From: Geodermatophilus nigrescens
GTDB lineage: Bacteria > Actinomycetota > Actinomycetes > Mycobacteriales > Geodermatophilaceae
Assembly: GCF_900129495.1 (NCBI RefSeq)
Contig: NZ_FQVX01000002.1
Location: forward strand, 1,178,001-1,242,000
Reading direction: 5' to 3'
Length of the DNA stretch: 64,000 nt
The position numbers were made by a program, and so were the translations under genes. Below are positions 1-8,993 of this stretch, piece by piece; position 1 is the first letter of the stretch; every line of letters begins with the position of its first letter. The notes under the pieces are model-generated. The model did not search any database, was not told the origin of the DNA, and was given only the letters and a program-made list of their open reading frames with translations.

Positions 1-491
1 CGCGGCCGCCCCGTGCGGCCCGGCGGCGCCGCGAAGCCGGGCGAGAAGGCGAGCAGCGCCTCGAACAGGTCGCCGTTCGCCAGGCCCAGCGACAGCGCGT
101 ACGAGGCGCCGTCGGAGAACCCGCCCAGCGCCAGCCGGGACACCGGCAGCCGCCCGGCGACGGCGTCGAGCGCGGCGTCGAGGACGGCGACGTCGCGGCC
201 GAGCCCGCCGGCGATCAGGTCCCAGGTGGTCGCCACCGAGGAGGTGGCGAGCACCGCCACCCCGCGAGCCGCGGCGACGTCCCCGACCGCGGCCAGCGAC
301 TGCACGGCGTCCCCGCCGGCGCCGTGGCAGAACACCAGCAGCGGGCGCGGCCCGGTGCCCTCGGGTAGCCGGACCAGCGCCTCGGCGTCCCCGCCGAGGT
401 CGAGGCGGGTGACGCCGGCCGGCAGCGGCGGGCCGGCCGGACCGGCGCCGGGCCGGCTGTCGAGGCGGCCCTGCGCCGCGGGCCGCGTCAC
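1..491 (-). CDS. alpha/beta-hydrolase serine esterase, partial (3' end outside window)
   Basis: The visible 163 residues show an oxyanion-type HGAGGD segment and a GFSDGAS nucleophile elbow, both typical of the phospholipase/carboxylesterase and LpqC-like branch of alpha/beta hydrolases. The rest of the protein, with the catalytic Asp and His, lies beyond the left edge. The GTG start at 491 overlaps the stop of the upstream erythromycin-esterase-like gene by GTGA and has GGAG immediately before it, so the gene is the third of a leftward operon. No signal peptide is visible. The substrate cannot be deduced. Confidence 0.75.
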   Translation of the reverse strand, partial: MTRPAAQGRLDSRPGAGPAGPPLPAGVTRLDLGGDAEALVRLPEGTGPRPLLVFCHGAGGDAVQSLAAVGDVAAARGVAVLATSSVATTWDLIAGGLGRDVAVLDAALDAVAGRLPVSRLALGGFSDGASYALSLGLANGDLFEALLAFSPGFAAPPGRTGRP

Positions 492-1783
492 TCCGGGTGC
501 CCCGGCGGGGGCACGTGCTCGTCCGGGCGCTCGAGGTGCAGCGGCTGCAGCGGCGTCGTGTCCTCGAGGTGGAGCAGGGCGTCGTACCGGTCGCCGGTCA
601 CCGTGGGCACGTAGTTGCCCCACCGCTCCCGCTCGGGCCGGTAGACGACGCCGATCGCCCGGTGCCCGAGCCGCCGGTCCAGCCAGGCCGGCCGGTCGCC
701 GCGCGGGACCACGACCAGCGCGTCCCGGCCGACCTCCTCGTGCAACAGCGCCTCCAGGCTGCCCTCCCGCGCCGCGGGCACGGCCATCCGCTCCATCTGC
801 GCGCCCCACTCCCGCCCGGCGACCACGCCGCCGCGGTGGCCGGCGAACCCGACCAGGACGACGTCCCCCGTGCCGTACCGCTCGCGCAGCAGCTGCCCGA
901 CGTTCGTCATGCCGGCGTCGGCCATGTCGGTGGCCCGCGCGTCGCCGACGTGCGTGTTGTGCTCCCAGACCACCGCCTTGGTGCCGGTGTGCCCGAGCAG
1001 CCGGTCGAGGGTGTCGGCCATGTGCTCGTCGCGGACGTTCCAGGACTCCGCCGAGCTGCCGACCATCGCCCGGTAGTAGCGCTCGGCGCCGACGACCACC
1101 GCGGCGTTCTGCTCGGCGGCGAAGCGGTCGTCGCGGTCGTCGGGGTCCCCGGGGCCGTCGTCGGCGGCGCGCCGCTCGCACAGCCGGCGGAGCAGCTCGA
1201 CGACGGTCTCCTCGCAGGTGCTGGGCGCGAACCGGGTGGCGAAGGCGTACTCGGCGCCGTCCTCCCCGAACGGCTCGAAGCAGTGCAGCGCCCGCCGGGC
1301 GGCGGCCACGTGGCCGGGCTCGTGCTCCTCCAGCCAGGCCAGCAGCTCGTGCATGGAGTCCCACAGGCTGTAGACGTCGAGCCCGGCGAAGGCGACCCGC
1401 TCCGGCTCCGGGCGCCCGGCGTTGACCCCGCGCAGCCACCGGGTGAAGTCGACGACGTCGTCGTTGGCCCACATCCAGGTCGGCCACCGGTCGATGGCGT
1501 CCAGGGCGTCCCGCGGGTCGGCGGCCCCGCCCGGTCGCAGCCGCACGCTGCGGTCCACCCGGCGGCAGTCGGGCCAGTCGCCCTCGACGGCCACCAGCCC
1601 GAAGCCGCGCTCCTCCACCAGCCGGCGCGTGAGCGCCGACCGCCAGGCGTAGTACTCGTGCGTGCCGTGGCTGGCCTCGCCGACGGCCACGACGCGCGCG
1701 TCGCCGATCCGGTCGAGCAGCGGGTCCAGGTCGGCGGGGTCGCGCAGGGGCAGCGCGAGCCGCCGGACGTCGTCGGGGTCCAT
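488..1783 (-). CDS. erythromycin esterase family protein
   Basis: A 431-residue protein of the erythromycin-esterase/succinoglycan-biosynthesis family (EreA/EreB-like). The N-terminal block VVAVGEASHGTHEYYAWR contains the Glu and His that form the hydrolytic centre in this family, and the length fits. The ATG at 1783 overlaps the stop of the upstream ligase by one base (TGATG), so the two are translationally coupled; a longer in-frame extension to 1927 would run into that ligase and was not used. Chromosomal members are common in Actinobacteria, and most have no proven role in macrolide resistance. The substrate here is unknown. Confidence 0.85.
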   Translation of the reverse strand: MDPDDVRRLALPLRDPADLDPLLDRIGDARVVAVGEASHGTHEYYAWRSALTRRLVEERGFGLVAVEGDWPDCRRVDRSVRLRPGGAADPRDALDAIDRWPTWMWANDDVVDFTRWLRGVNAGRPEPERVAFAGLDVYSLWDSMHELLAWLEEHEPGHVAAARRALHCFEPFGEDGAEYAFATRFAPSTCEETVVELLRRLCERRAADDGPGDPDDRDDRFAAEQNAAVVVGAERYYRAMVGSSAESWNVRDEHMADTLDRLLGHTGTKAVVWEHNTHVGDARATDMADAGMTNVGQLLRERYGTGDVVLVGFAGHRGGVVAGREWGAQMERMAVPAAREGSLEALLHEEVGRDALVVVPRGDRPAWLDRRLGHRAIGVVYRPERERWGNYVPTVTGDRYDALLHLEDTTPLQPLHLERPDEHVPPPGHPE

Positions 1784-2916
1784 CAGGCCCTCCCGGCCGC
1801 CCCCTCGCGGACGACCCACTCCGCGACCGCCCGGCGGTCGCCCGTGCGCAGCCAGGTGCTCCGCTGCCGCGCCGCCGAGGTACCCCGCCCGAGCAGGTCC
1901 TGCACCAGGGCGGTGACCTCGTCCCACTCCCCGGCGTCGGCGAGGTCGGCCTCCAGCTCACCCAGCAGCCCCCCGACGGCGGCCCGGGCGTCGACCAGCT
2001 CGAGGCGCAGCGGGTCGAACAGCCGGCCGCCGAGGCCCTCCCGCGCCGCCCGCCACCGGGCCGCGCGCAGGTGCTCGGGCCGCACCTCGGGCACCGGCTC
2101 GCCCCGTTCGGCGCGGCCGGCGAGCACCCGCACCAGGGAGCGGACCAGCGCCGCGTGCAGCACCGCGTCGTCGACGGTGGTGCACACGTCGGCCAGCCGG
2201 AACTCGATCGTGGGCAGCCGGGCCGACGGGCGGACGTCCCAGTACAGGTGCGAGCCGTCGGCGACCACGCCGGAGGCGACCAGGCCGGCGAGCACGCGGC
2301 GGTAGCCGTCGGCGTCGCCGAGCGGCTCGGGGGCGCCGGCGTGCGGGAAGCGGGTCCACCACAGCGTCCGCCACGACTCGTAGCCGGTGTCGACGCCGTC
2401 GTGGAACGGCGAGCTGCCGGTCATCGCGAGCAGCAGGGGGACGTAGGGCCGGGCGCGGTCGAGGACGGCGACGGCGGTGTCGAGGTCGGGGACGCCGACG
2501 TGCACGTGGCAGCCGCAGATGTCCTGCTGGCGCGCGAGACCCGCCCAGCGGTCGACCATCGCCTCGTACCGCTCCCCCGGCGTCACCGGCATGGTGTGCC
2601 AGGAGTCCCAGGGGTGGGTGGAGGCCGGCAGCAGGACCAGCCCGTCACGGGCGGCGGCCGCGGCGGCCTGCGCGCGCCCGGCCACGAGGTCGGCGCGCAC
2701 CTCGGCGAGCGTGGTGCACACGCCGCTCGCCGTCTCCAGCTGCGTGGTGGCGATCTCCGGGTGCACCAGCGGGCCGGCCTCCCCGGCCAGCGCCGCGGCC
2801 GCGGCACCCGGTCCCGGGGTCAGGTCGAAGGTGCCGGGGGCGACGAGGTGGAACTCCTCCTCGACGCCGAGGGTGCGCCCGACGGCGCGGTCGGGCGGGG
2901 ACTGCTCGGGGGACAC
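1783..2916 (-). CDS. YbdK-type carboxylate-amine ligase (glutamate-cysteine ligase 2 family)
   Basis: 377 residues. The start LGVEEEFHLV, the DICGCHVHVGV block and the TIEFRLADVC segment are diagnostic of the ATP-dependent carboxylate-amine ligase family (E. coli YbdK; glutamate-cysteine ligase type 2). The family joins a carboxylate, usually glutamate, to an amine. GTG at 2916 was chosen because AGGAG sits four bases upstream; an ATG 54 bases further out lacks a site. It is the first gene of a coupled three-gene leftward operon with the esterase genes. The true product, whether gamma-glutamylcysteine or something else, is not determinable from sequence. Confidence 0.88.
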   Translation of the reverse strand: MSPEQSPPDRAVGRTLGVEEEFHLVAPGTFDLTPGPGAAAAALAGEAGPLVHPEIATTQLETASGVCTTLAEVRADLVAGRAQAAAAAARDGLVLLPASTHPWDSWHTMPVTPGERYEAMVDRWAGLARQQDICGCHVHVGVPDLDTAVAVLDRARPYVPLLLAMTGSSPFHDGVDTGYESWRTLWWTRFPHAGAPEPLGDADGYRRVLAGLVASGVVADGSHLYWDVRPSARLPTIEFRLADVCTTVDDAVLHAALVRSLVRVLAGRAERGEPVPEVRPEHLRAARWRAAREGLGGRLFDPLRLELVDARAAVGGLLGELEADLADAGEWDEVTALVQDLLGRGTSAARQRSTWLRTGDRRAVAEWVVREGAAGRA

Positions 2917-3080
2917 GCCGCTCCTGGGTGCCGTGGGTTCGCCGGGGAAGCCGACGCTACGGCCGCGCACCCGCCGCCGCGCGGTGATCGCTCACGGCGT
3001 AGCCGGGAGGGTGGCCCGCCGGCCCTCCGCAGGCGTCCACTGGTCGCTGTAACGGTGTAATCGACTCCAGGAGGTGCGCC

Positions 3081-4022
3081 GTGACCCGACCGGACACCGA
3101 CGCGGCGCTGGACGCCTACTCGCAGGTGGTCACCGCGGTGGCCGCCGACCTCACCCCGCACGTCGCCGCGCTGCAGGTCACCGGGCCCGACGGGCGCTCG
3201 GGCGCGGGCTCCGCCGTCGTCGTCCCCGGCGACGGGCTGCTGCTCACCAACGCGCACGTCGTCGGCCGGGCCCGCGCCGGGCGGGCCGTGTTCGGCGACG
3301 GCTCCGAGACGCCGGTGGAGGTGGTGGGCACCGACCCGCTGTCGGACCTCGCCGTCGTCCGGGCCACCGCCGGGGCGCCCGAGCCGGTGGTGCTCGGCGA
3401 CGCCGCGCGGCTGCGGGTCGGGCAGCTCGTCGTCGCCGTCGGCAACCCGCTGGGCCTGGCCGGCTCGGTGACCGCCGGCGTCGTCAGCGGCCTGGGCCGG
3501 TCGCTGCCCACGCGGGACGGGCGGACCGCCCGGGTGGTCGAGGACGTCATCCAGACCGACGCAGCGCTCAACCCCGGCAACTCCGGCGGCGCGCTCGCCG
3601 ACTCCGCGAGCCGGGTGGTCGGCATCAACACCGCCGTCGCCGGGTGGGGGCTGGGCCTGGCCGTGCCGGTCAACGACACCACCCGCCGGATCATCGACAC
3701 CCTCGTCCGGGACGGCCGGGTGCGGCGGGCCTACCTCGGCCTGGTCAGCAGCCCCGCGCCGCTGCCCGCGGAGCTGGCCGCGCGCACCGGCCGGCGGCGG
3801 GGGCTGCGCGTGGTCGACGTCGTCGCCGGGTCGCCGGCCGACCGGGCCGGGCTGCGGCCGGGCGACCTCGTGCTCGAGGCCGGGCGCGCGCCGGTGGCCG
3901 AGGCGCAGAGCCTGCAGCGGCTGCTGTTCGCCGAGGCCGTCGGGCAGCCACTGCCCGTGACGGTGTACCGACGCGGCGCGATGGTCGACGTCATCGCCGT
4001 GCCCACGGAGCTCACCGGCTGA
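3081..4022 (+). CDS. HtrA-like trypsin/PDZ serine protease without signal peptide
   Basis: 313 residues: a trypsin-like domain (about 25-215) followed by one PDZ domain (about 220-305). The catalytic triad is visible as His59 (TNAHVVG), Asp89 (LSDLAVV) and Ser168 (NPGNSGGAL). AGGAGG at 3069-3074 supports the GTG start. Actinobacterial HtrA proteins normally carry a transmembrane or signal segment before the protease domain; none is present here, and the protein begins only about 25 residues before the protease fold, so a cytosolic location is inferred. It is divergent from the YbdK ligase gene and followed by a short hairpin and a diguanylate cyclase gene. Confidence 0.88.
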   Translation: MTRPDTDAALDAYSQVVTAVAADLTPHVAALQVTGPDGRSGAGSAVVVPGDGLLLTNAHVVGRARAGRAVFGDGSETPVEVVGTDPLSDLAVVRATAGAPEPVVLGDAARLRVGQLVVAVGNPLGLAGSVTAGVVSGLGRSLPTRDGRTARVVEDVIQTDAALNPGNSGGALADSASRVVGINTAVAGWGLGLAVPVNDTTRRIIDTLVRDGRVRRAYLGLVSSPAPLPAELAARTGRRRGLRVVDVVAGSPADRAGLRPGDLVLEAGRAPVAEAQSLQRLLFAEAVGQPLPVTVYRRGAMVDVIAVPTELTG

Positions 4023-4038
4023 CCACCCGTGCGGGTGG
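4023..4038 (+). terminator. short perfect hairpin after the HtrA-like gene
   Basis: CCACCCG and CGGGTGG form a perfect 16-base inverted repeat starting directly after the stop codon. There is no clear T tract. It may be a terminator or an mRNA-stabilising hairpin before the diguanylate cyclase gene 60 bases downstream. Confidence 0.45.
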
Positions 4039-4097
4039 GGTCTCCTCAGGAGCGCCCGATCAGGTGACGATGCTCCCCCCGTGACGGAGGGAGACCG

Positions 4098-5039
4098 GTG
4101 ACCGGCGACCGCAGGAGCGGGCTGCGCCTGCTCGCGCTGCTGTACGGCTGCGCCGCCGCGATGTGCGCCCTCGGCGCGCTGTGGCCGATGGCCGCGCGCA
4201 CCCCCGTCGCGCTGCTCGCCGTCCTCGCCGTCGCCGGCGGCCTGCTCGCCGCCGCGTTCGAGCTCGGCCGCGACCGCCTCCCCATGGCCGCCGTGCACGC
4301 CGGCCTCGCGCTGTTGGCCGCGCTCACCGCCCTGCTGGCCTGGCAGTCGGTGACCGCGGTCGGCGTCGTGGGACTCGGTCCCGCGCTCGTCGCCCTCGGC
4401 GTCCTCGCCGGCCACGTGCTCCCGGCCCCGCAGGCGCGGCTGCACGTCCTCGGCGCGGTCGCCGTGGTGTCGGCCGGCGCGCTGGCCGCGGTCCCGTCGG
4501 GCTTCCTCGCCCCGTGGCTGACCGCCGTCGTCACCACCGTCGTGCTCACCGAGGCCCAGGTGCGCCAGACCGGCGCGCTGCGGCGCACCGCGGGCACCGA
4601 CCCGCTCACCGGCGTGGCCAACCGCCGGGCCTGGGAGGACGGCGCCGAGCGGCTGCTCGCGACCGCCGAGCGCGCCGGGGAGCCCGTCACCGTCGTGCTG
4701 CTCGACCTCGACGGCTTCAAGGCCGTCAACGACACCGCCGGGCACGCGGCCGGCGACGCGCTGCTGTGCTCGCTGGCCACGGCCTGGCGGCGGGAGCTGC
4801 GCCGCTCGGACCTGCTCGGGCGCCTCGGCGGCGACGAGTTCGCCCTCGTGCTGCCCGGCAGCGACGCCGCGGCCACCGCCGAGCTGCTGCTGCGCCTGCG
4901 CGCGGTCTCGACCGGCGCCTGGTCGGCCGGCACGGCGACCGCCCGCCCGGGCGACGGGCTGACCGCGCTGCTCGCCCGCGCCGACACCGCGCTCTACCGC
5001 GAGAAGGCCGCCCGCTCGCACCGCTCGCGCGTCGACTGA
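4098..5039 (+). CDS. membrane-associated GGDEF diguanylate cyclase
   Basis: 313 residues. The N-terminal half holds about five or six hydrophobic membrane segments (residues 10-150) and the C-terminal half is a GGDEF domain that makes cyclic di-GMP from two GTP. The active-site GGDEF is intact at residues 244-248, and an RRSD inhibitory I-site (RxxD) lies exactly five residues before it (235-238), so product feedback inhibition is expected. A GGAGGGA ribosome site at 4086-4092 precedes the GTG start. No recognisable sensor domain other than the membrane part is present. It seems to be transcribed separately from the protease gene. Confidence 0.9.
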   Translation: MTGDRRSGLRLLALLYGCAAAMCALGALWPMAARTPVALLAVLAVAGGLLAAAFELGRDRLPMAAVHAGLALLAALTALLAWQSVTAVGVVGLGPALVALGVLAGHVLPAPQARLHVLGAVAVVSAGALAAVPSGFLAPWLTAVVTTVVLTEAQVRQTGALRRTAGTDPLTGVANRRAWEDGAERLLATAERAGEPVTVVLLDLDGFKAVNDTAGHAAGDALLCSLATAWRRELRRSDLLGRLGGDEFALVLPGSDAAATAELLLRLRAVSTGAWSAGTATARPGDGLTALLARADTALYREKAARSHRSRVD

Positions 5040-5051
5040 CCCTGCGTACCG

Positions 5052-5079
5052 GCGCGCCCGGGTTCCGCGGACGGCGCGC
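5052..5079 (+). terminator. possible terminator hairpin after the GGDEF gene
   Basis: GCGCGCC (5052-5058) and GGCGCGC (5073-5079) pair across a 14-base loop, 12 bases after the GGDEF stop. There is no T tract, as is usual at this base composition. The remainder up to 5150 shows nothing else recognisable. Confidence 0.4.
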
Positions 5080-5159
5080 ACCGCCCCGTTCCCTCCCCGC
5101 CCGCCGCCGGAGGAGCCTGCCGGCACCACGGGGGGCGACCGGCGGGCGAGGAGGCGGAC

Positions 5160-6566
5160 ATGGCCTCGGTGGTGGTGTGCGGCGGGAGCGTCGTCGGGCT
5201 GTGCGCGGCGATGATGCTGGCCCGCGACGGGCACGAGGTGACGGTGCTGGAGGCCGACCCCGACGGCGCCCCGGCCACGCCGGCGGAGGCCTGGGCGGGC
5301 TGGCGGCGCCGTGGCGTGGCGCAGTTCCGGCAGCCGCACACGTTGCACGCCCGCTTCCGCGCCGTCGCCGACGAGCAGCTGCCGGGGCTCACCGGGCGGC
5401 TGCTGGACGCCGGCTGCGTCTGGGTGGACCGGCTGTCCGCGCTGCCTCCCTCGATCGCCGACCGCGCACCGCGGGACGGCGACGACCGGCTGCGGGGGGT
5501 CACCGGACGGCGGCCGGTCGTCGAGTCGGTGGTGGCGGCGGCCGCCGAGGAGACGGCGGGGGTGGAGATCCGTCGCGGGACCGGCGTCGCGGGCCTGCTG
5601 CCCGGCGCCCCGGCGCTGGCCGGCGTCCCGCACGCCGCCGGGGTCCGGACGACGGCGGGCGAGGACCTGCGGGCGGACCTCGTCGTCGACGCCACCGGCC
5701 GGCGGAGCCGCTCGGCCGGGTGGCTGGCCGAGCTGGGTGCCGTCCCGCCGCGCGTGCGGGCGCAGGACTCGGGCTTCGTCTACTACACCCGCTACCTGGC
5801 GGGCCCGGAGCCGCCGGCAGCGGTCGGCCCGCCGGTGTGCCCGCTGGGCAGCATCTCGCTGCTCACCCTCGTCGGCGACGCCGGCACCTGGTCGGTGACC
5901 GTCTACGGGGAGAGCGGCGACCGGCCGCTCCGGGCGCTGCGCGACCCCGCGACCTTCGACCGGGTCATCGCCGCGTGCCCCCTGCAGGCGCACTGGCTCG
6001 ACGGGACCGCCCTGGACGGCGTGCTGGCGATGGGTGGCGGGCTGGACCGGCACCGCCGCTTCGTCGCCGACGGCCGCCCCGTGGTCACCGGCTTCGCCGC
6101 CGTCGGGGACGCCTGGGCCTGCACGAACCCCTCGGCCGGGCGCGGCCTGTCGGTCGGGATCCTGCACGCCGCGCTGCTGCGCGCCGCGGTCGCCGGCCAC
6201 CTCGACCGGCCCGCCGACCTGGCGACCGCCTTCGCCGAGGCGAGCGAGCGGGACGCCGCCCCGTTCGTCGAGGAGCAGCTGGCCGAGGACCGCGTCCGCC
6301 TCGCGCAGATGGCCGCCGCGCGCGAGGGCCGCCCCGCGCCTCCCCCACCGCCGGAGACGACGGCCTTCCTCGGCGCGGCGATGCAGGACGCCGACCTCTT
6401 CCGGGCGATGGTCGAGTTCCGGCTGTGCATGGCGCCGCTGGCCGAGGTGCTCGCCCGTCCGGAGGTGCGGCAGCGCGTGGACGCGCTGGCCGCGGCCGGG
6501 CCGCGACCGCCCGCCGCCTTCCCGGGGCCCGACCGCGCCCGGCTGCTGGAACTGCTGGACGCCTGA
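5160..6566 (+). CDS. FAD-dependent oxidoreductase (monooxygenase/halogenase-like fold)
   Basis: 468 residues. The N-terminus is a Rossmann FAD-binding site ([14 protein letters not shown] ending in VTVLEAD), and a second flavin-binding block [19 protein letters not shown] lies near residue 315, as in p-hydroxybenzoate-hydroxylase-like monooxygenases and geranylgeranyl-reductase/halogenase relatives. A GAGGAGG site sits five bases before the ATG. The C-terminal 100 residues are Ala/Pro-rich and not recognised. No neighbouring gene suggests a substrate: it stands alone between a diguanylate cyclase gene and a convergent SDR gene. Confidence 0.8.
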   Translation: MASVVVCGGSVVGLCAAMMLARDGHEVTVLEADPDGAPATPAEAWAGWRRRGVAQFRQPHTLHARFRAVADEQLPGLTGRLLDAGCVWVDRLSALPPSIADRAPRDGDDRLRGVTGRRPVVESVVAAAAEETAGVEIRRGTGVAGLLPGAPALAGVPHAAGVRTTAGEDLRADLVVDATGRRSRSAGWLAELGAVPPRVRAQDSGFVYYTRYLAGPEPPAAVGPPVCPLGSISLLTLVGDAGTWSVTVYGESGDRPLRALRDPATFDRVIAACPLQAHWLDGTALDGVLAMGGGLDRHRRFVADGRPVVTGFAAVGDAWACTNPSAGRGLSVGILHAALLRAAVAGHLDRPADLATAFAEASERDAAPFVEEQLAEDRVRLAQMAAAREGRPAPPPPPETTAFLGAAMQDADLFRAMVEFRLCMAPLAEVLARPEVRQRVDALAAAGPRPPAAFPGPDRARLLELLDA

Positions 6567-6581
6567 GTCAGGAAGCCCGGG

Positions 6582-7388
6582 TCAGGGGCGCCGCCAGTCG
6601 TCGGAGGTCATGTGCGACCCGGCCATCGGGCCCATCTGCAGCATGCCGCCGTCGACGGCGTAGGACGCCCCGGTGACGTAGGAGGCCTGCGGCGAGGCGA
6701 GGAAGGCGACGACGGCGGCGACCTCGTGGGCGTACCCGGGCCGGCCGACCGGGACGCCGGGGCGCTCGTGGCCGGGCGAGGCCGGGTCCTCGTCCTCCTG
6801 GCCGGTCATCGGGGTGGCGATCTCGCCCGGCGCGACGGCGTTGACCGTGATGCCGTGCTCGGCCAGCTCGATCGCCGCCACGCGGGTGAGCAGGCCGAGG
6901 CCGCCCTTGGCCGCGCAGTAGGCGGCCGCGCCCACCCGTGGCTGGTGCTCGTGGACGCTGGTGATGTTGACGATCCGCCCGCCGCGGCCGGCGTCGACCA
7001 TCCGCCGCGCGGCGCGCTGCAGGCAGAGGAACGCCGCGTCGAGGTCGGTGGCCAGCACCTCGCGCCAGGTCTCGTAGTCGGTGTCCAGGATGCGCGTCGA
7101 GTGGCCGGTGCCCGCGTCGTTGACCAGGACGTCGACGCCGCCGAGCGCCTCGGCCAGCTCGTCGACGACATCGGCGGCCTGCGGCAGCTGCGTGAGGTCG
7201 ACGTGGCGGACCTCCGCGCGGCGGCCCGTGGAGCGCACCTCCTCGGCGGTGGCCTGCGCGTGCGCCTCGTCGCGGTACCAGGTGATCCCGACGTCGCACC
7301 CCTGCTCGGCCAGCGCGACCGCCACGGCCCGCCCGATGCCCGACTCCGACCCGGTGACGACCGCGACGCGGCCGGCTGACTCCGTCAT
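6582..7388 (-). CDS. short-chain dehydrogenase/reductase
   Basis: 268 residues with the classical SDR layout: TGSESGIG cofactor motif near the N-terminus, NDAG, the Ser of NITS, the YCAAK catalytic pair near residue 160, and a C-terminal YAVDGGM block. The ATG at 7388 overlaps the stop of the upstream WYL regulator gene by ATGA, so the two are co-translated and the regulator may control this enzyme. The reaction is an NAD(P)-dependent oxidation or reduction of an unknown alcohol or carbonyl. Confidence 0.88.
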   Translation of the reverse strand: MTESAGRVAVVTGSESGIGRAVAVALAEQGCDVGITWYRDEAHAQATAEEVRSTGRRAEVRHVDLTQLPQAADVVDELAEALGGVDVLVNDAGTGHSTRILDTDYETWREVLATDLDAAFLCLQRAARRMVDAGRGGRIVNITSVHEHQPRVGAAAYCAAKGGLGLLTRVAAIELAEHGITVNAVAPGEIATPMTGQEDEDPASPGHERPGVPVGRPGYAHEVAAVVAFLASPQASYVTGASYAVDGGMLQMGPMAGSHMTSDDWRRP

Positions 7389-8380
7389 GACCCCATGCTG
7401 GGCGCGGCCGCGCCGGCCCGCGACGCGGCGGCGCAGCGCGCGGCCACGCCGCGCACGTGCGCGGCGAACCCCGGCGGCGACAGCGCGGTGAACGGCGCCC
7501 CCGCCACGACCAGCGCGGCCGTCGCCCAGTCCAGGTCGTCGCCCTCGATCCGCACGCGGCAGGCGTCGCCGAGGTCCTCGGTGACGGTCGCCCAGCGGCC
7601 GATGCGCCCGCGCACCTGCTCCGCCGGGGCGGCCACCTCCGCCTCCACCACGTGCCGCGCCCACGCCTTGTCCAGCCGCTCCCGCACCCAGGCCGCCGCG
7701 TCCTCGGCCGGGAAGCGGCGGGGCGCGGCGCGGGAGCCGGTGCCGCGCGGGGCGTCGAGCCGGTCGAGCCGGAAGGTGCGCCAGTCGCCGCGGTCGAGGT
7801 CCCAGGCGACGAGGTACCAGCGGCGCCCCAGCGAGACCAGCCGGTGCGGCTCGACCAGCCGCTCCTCGCGCTCCCGGTCCGGCGGGGCGTAGCCGAACCC
7901 GAGCCGCTCGGTGTCGCGGCAGGCCAGCGCGACGGCGGTGAGCACGTCGGGGTCGACGGCGTCGGGGCTGCCCGGGGCCGGGGCGACGCCGGCCGGCACG
8001 GTCACCGCGCGCAGGGCCTCGACGCGGCCGCGCAGGCGCCCGGGCATCACCTGCACGAGCTTGGCCAGCACCCGCAGGGACGTCTCGGCCATGCCGGCGA
8101 CCGGCCCCGCCGCGGCGGCCTGCAGCCCGACGGCCAGCGCGACCGCCTCGTCGTCGTCGAGCACCAGCGGCGGCAGCGCCGCGCCGCGGGCCAGCGCGTA
8201 CCCGCCGTCGGTGCCGCGGGAGGCGTCGACCGGGTAGCCGAGCTCGCGGAGCCGCTCGACGTCGCGGCGCAGCGTGCGCACGGAGACGCCGAGCCGGGCG
8301 GCGAGGTCGGGGCCGGACCAGAAGCGGCGGGTCTGCAGCAGCGAGAGCAGGCGGAGCGTGCGGACGGCCGGGTCGCTCAT
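7385..8380 (-). CDS. WYL-domain transcriptional regulator (HTH-11/DeoR-like N-terminus)
   Basis: 331 residues. Residues 1-60 form a winged helix (LAARLGVSVRTLRRDVERL), followed by a central WYL domain (SLGRRWYLVAWDLDRGDWRTFRLDRL, about 190-215) and a C-terminal WCX-like extension. WYL regulators bind DNA and often sense a nucleic-acid-like or small ligand. The gene is divergent from a DinB-family gene 88 bases away, a pairing often seen in Actinobacteria, and overlaps the downstream SDR gene by four bases. The ATG at 8380 was chosen because it starts directly at the helix-turn-helix. Confidence 0.88.
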   Translation of the reverse strand: MSDPAVRTLRLLSLLQTRRFWSGPDLAARLGVSVRTLRRDVERLRELGYPVDASRGTDGGYALARGAALPPLVLDDDEAVALAVGLQAAAAGPVAGMAETSLRVLAKLVQVMPGRLRGRVEALRAVTVPAGVAPAPGSPDAVDPDVLTAVALACRDTERLGFGYAPPDREREERLVEPHRLVSLGRRWYLVAWDLDRGDWRTFRLDRLDAPRGTGSRAAPRRFPAEDAAAWVRERLDKAWARHVVEAEVAAPAEQVRGRIGRWATVTEDLGDACRVRIEGDDLDWATAALVVAGAPFTALSPPGFAAHVRGVAARCAAASRAGAAAPSMGS

Positions 8381-8468
8381 GCGCCCATCCTGGCCCGCCC
8401 AGCGGACAGGATCCGTCCGCTTCCCCGCGACGATGGAGACACCGGCAGACGACGACCAGGAGGACCCC

Positions 8469-8993
8469 GTGACCGCTCCGACCGCTCCCCCGACCGGCTC
8501 CCCCGCCCTCTCCGCCGAGCGGGCCGACCTGCTCGAGACGCTGGCCGCGCACCGCGGCTTCCTGCGTTTCACGGTGCGCGGCCTGACCGACGAGCAGGCC
8601 GCCCGCCGCACCACGGCCAGCGAGCTGACCCTCGCCACGCTCGTCAAGCACGTCGCCGTCACCGAGCGGTCCTGGGCGGACTTCGCGGTGCGCGGGACGG
8701 CGGCGCTGGAGCAGTCGCCGGAGGACTGGGGCGCCGACTGGGTGCTGCAGCCGGGCGAGACGCTCGCCTCGGTCCTCGCGCTCTACGACGAGGTGGCCGC
8801 GCGCACCGACGAGCTGGTGCGCAGCCTCGACCTCGACACGGCCCACCCGCTGCCCGAGGCGCCGTGGTTCCCGCCGGGCGCCGTCCGCTCGGTCCGCCGG
8901 GTCTTCCTGCACGTCGTGGCCGAGACCGCCCAGCACGCCGGGCACGCGGACATCCTGCGGGAGTCCCTGGACGGCCAGCGGACGATGGGCTAG
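8469..8993 (+). CDS. DinB family (DUF664) protein
   Basis: 174 residues with a four-helix DinB-like fold pattern. Putative metal-binding histidines lie in LVKHVA near residue 60 and in the C-terminal QHAGHADILRE. DinB proteins are metal-dependent enzymes or thiol transferases of mostly unknown substrate. AGGAGG at 8458-8463, five bases before GTG 8469, decides the start. Its stop codon TAG forms a CTAG tetranucleotide with the stop of the convergent gene, so the two genes overlap tail to tail by three bases. Control by the divergent WYL regulator is inferred. Confidence 0.85.
   Translation: MTAPTAPPTGSPALSAERADLLETLAAHRGFLRFTVRGLTDEQAARRTTASELTLATLVKHVAVTERSWADFAVRGTAALEQSPEDWGADWVLQPGETLASVLALYDEVAARTDELVRSLDLDTAHPLPEAPWFPPGAVRSVRRVFLHVVAETAQHAGHADILRESLDGQRTMG

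Noticed and set aside
2820-6200. Very long open frame of 1126 codons on the minus strand
   Set aside because: It is antisense to the HtrA, GGDEF and FAD-oxidoreductase genes, has Arg/Gly/Pro/Ala-biased composition without any domain, and arises from third-position GC bias. Several other frames of 400-1000 codons were discarded for the same reason.
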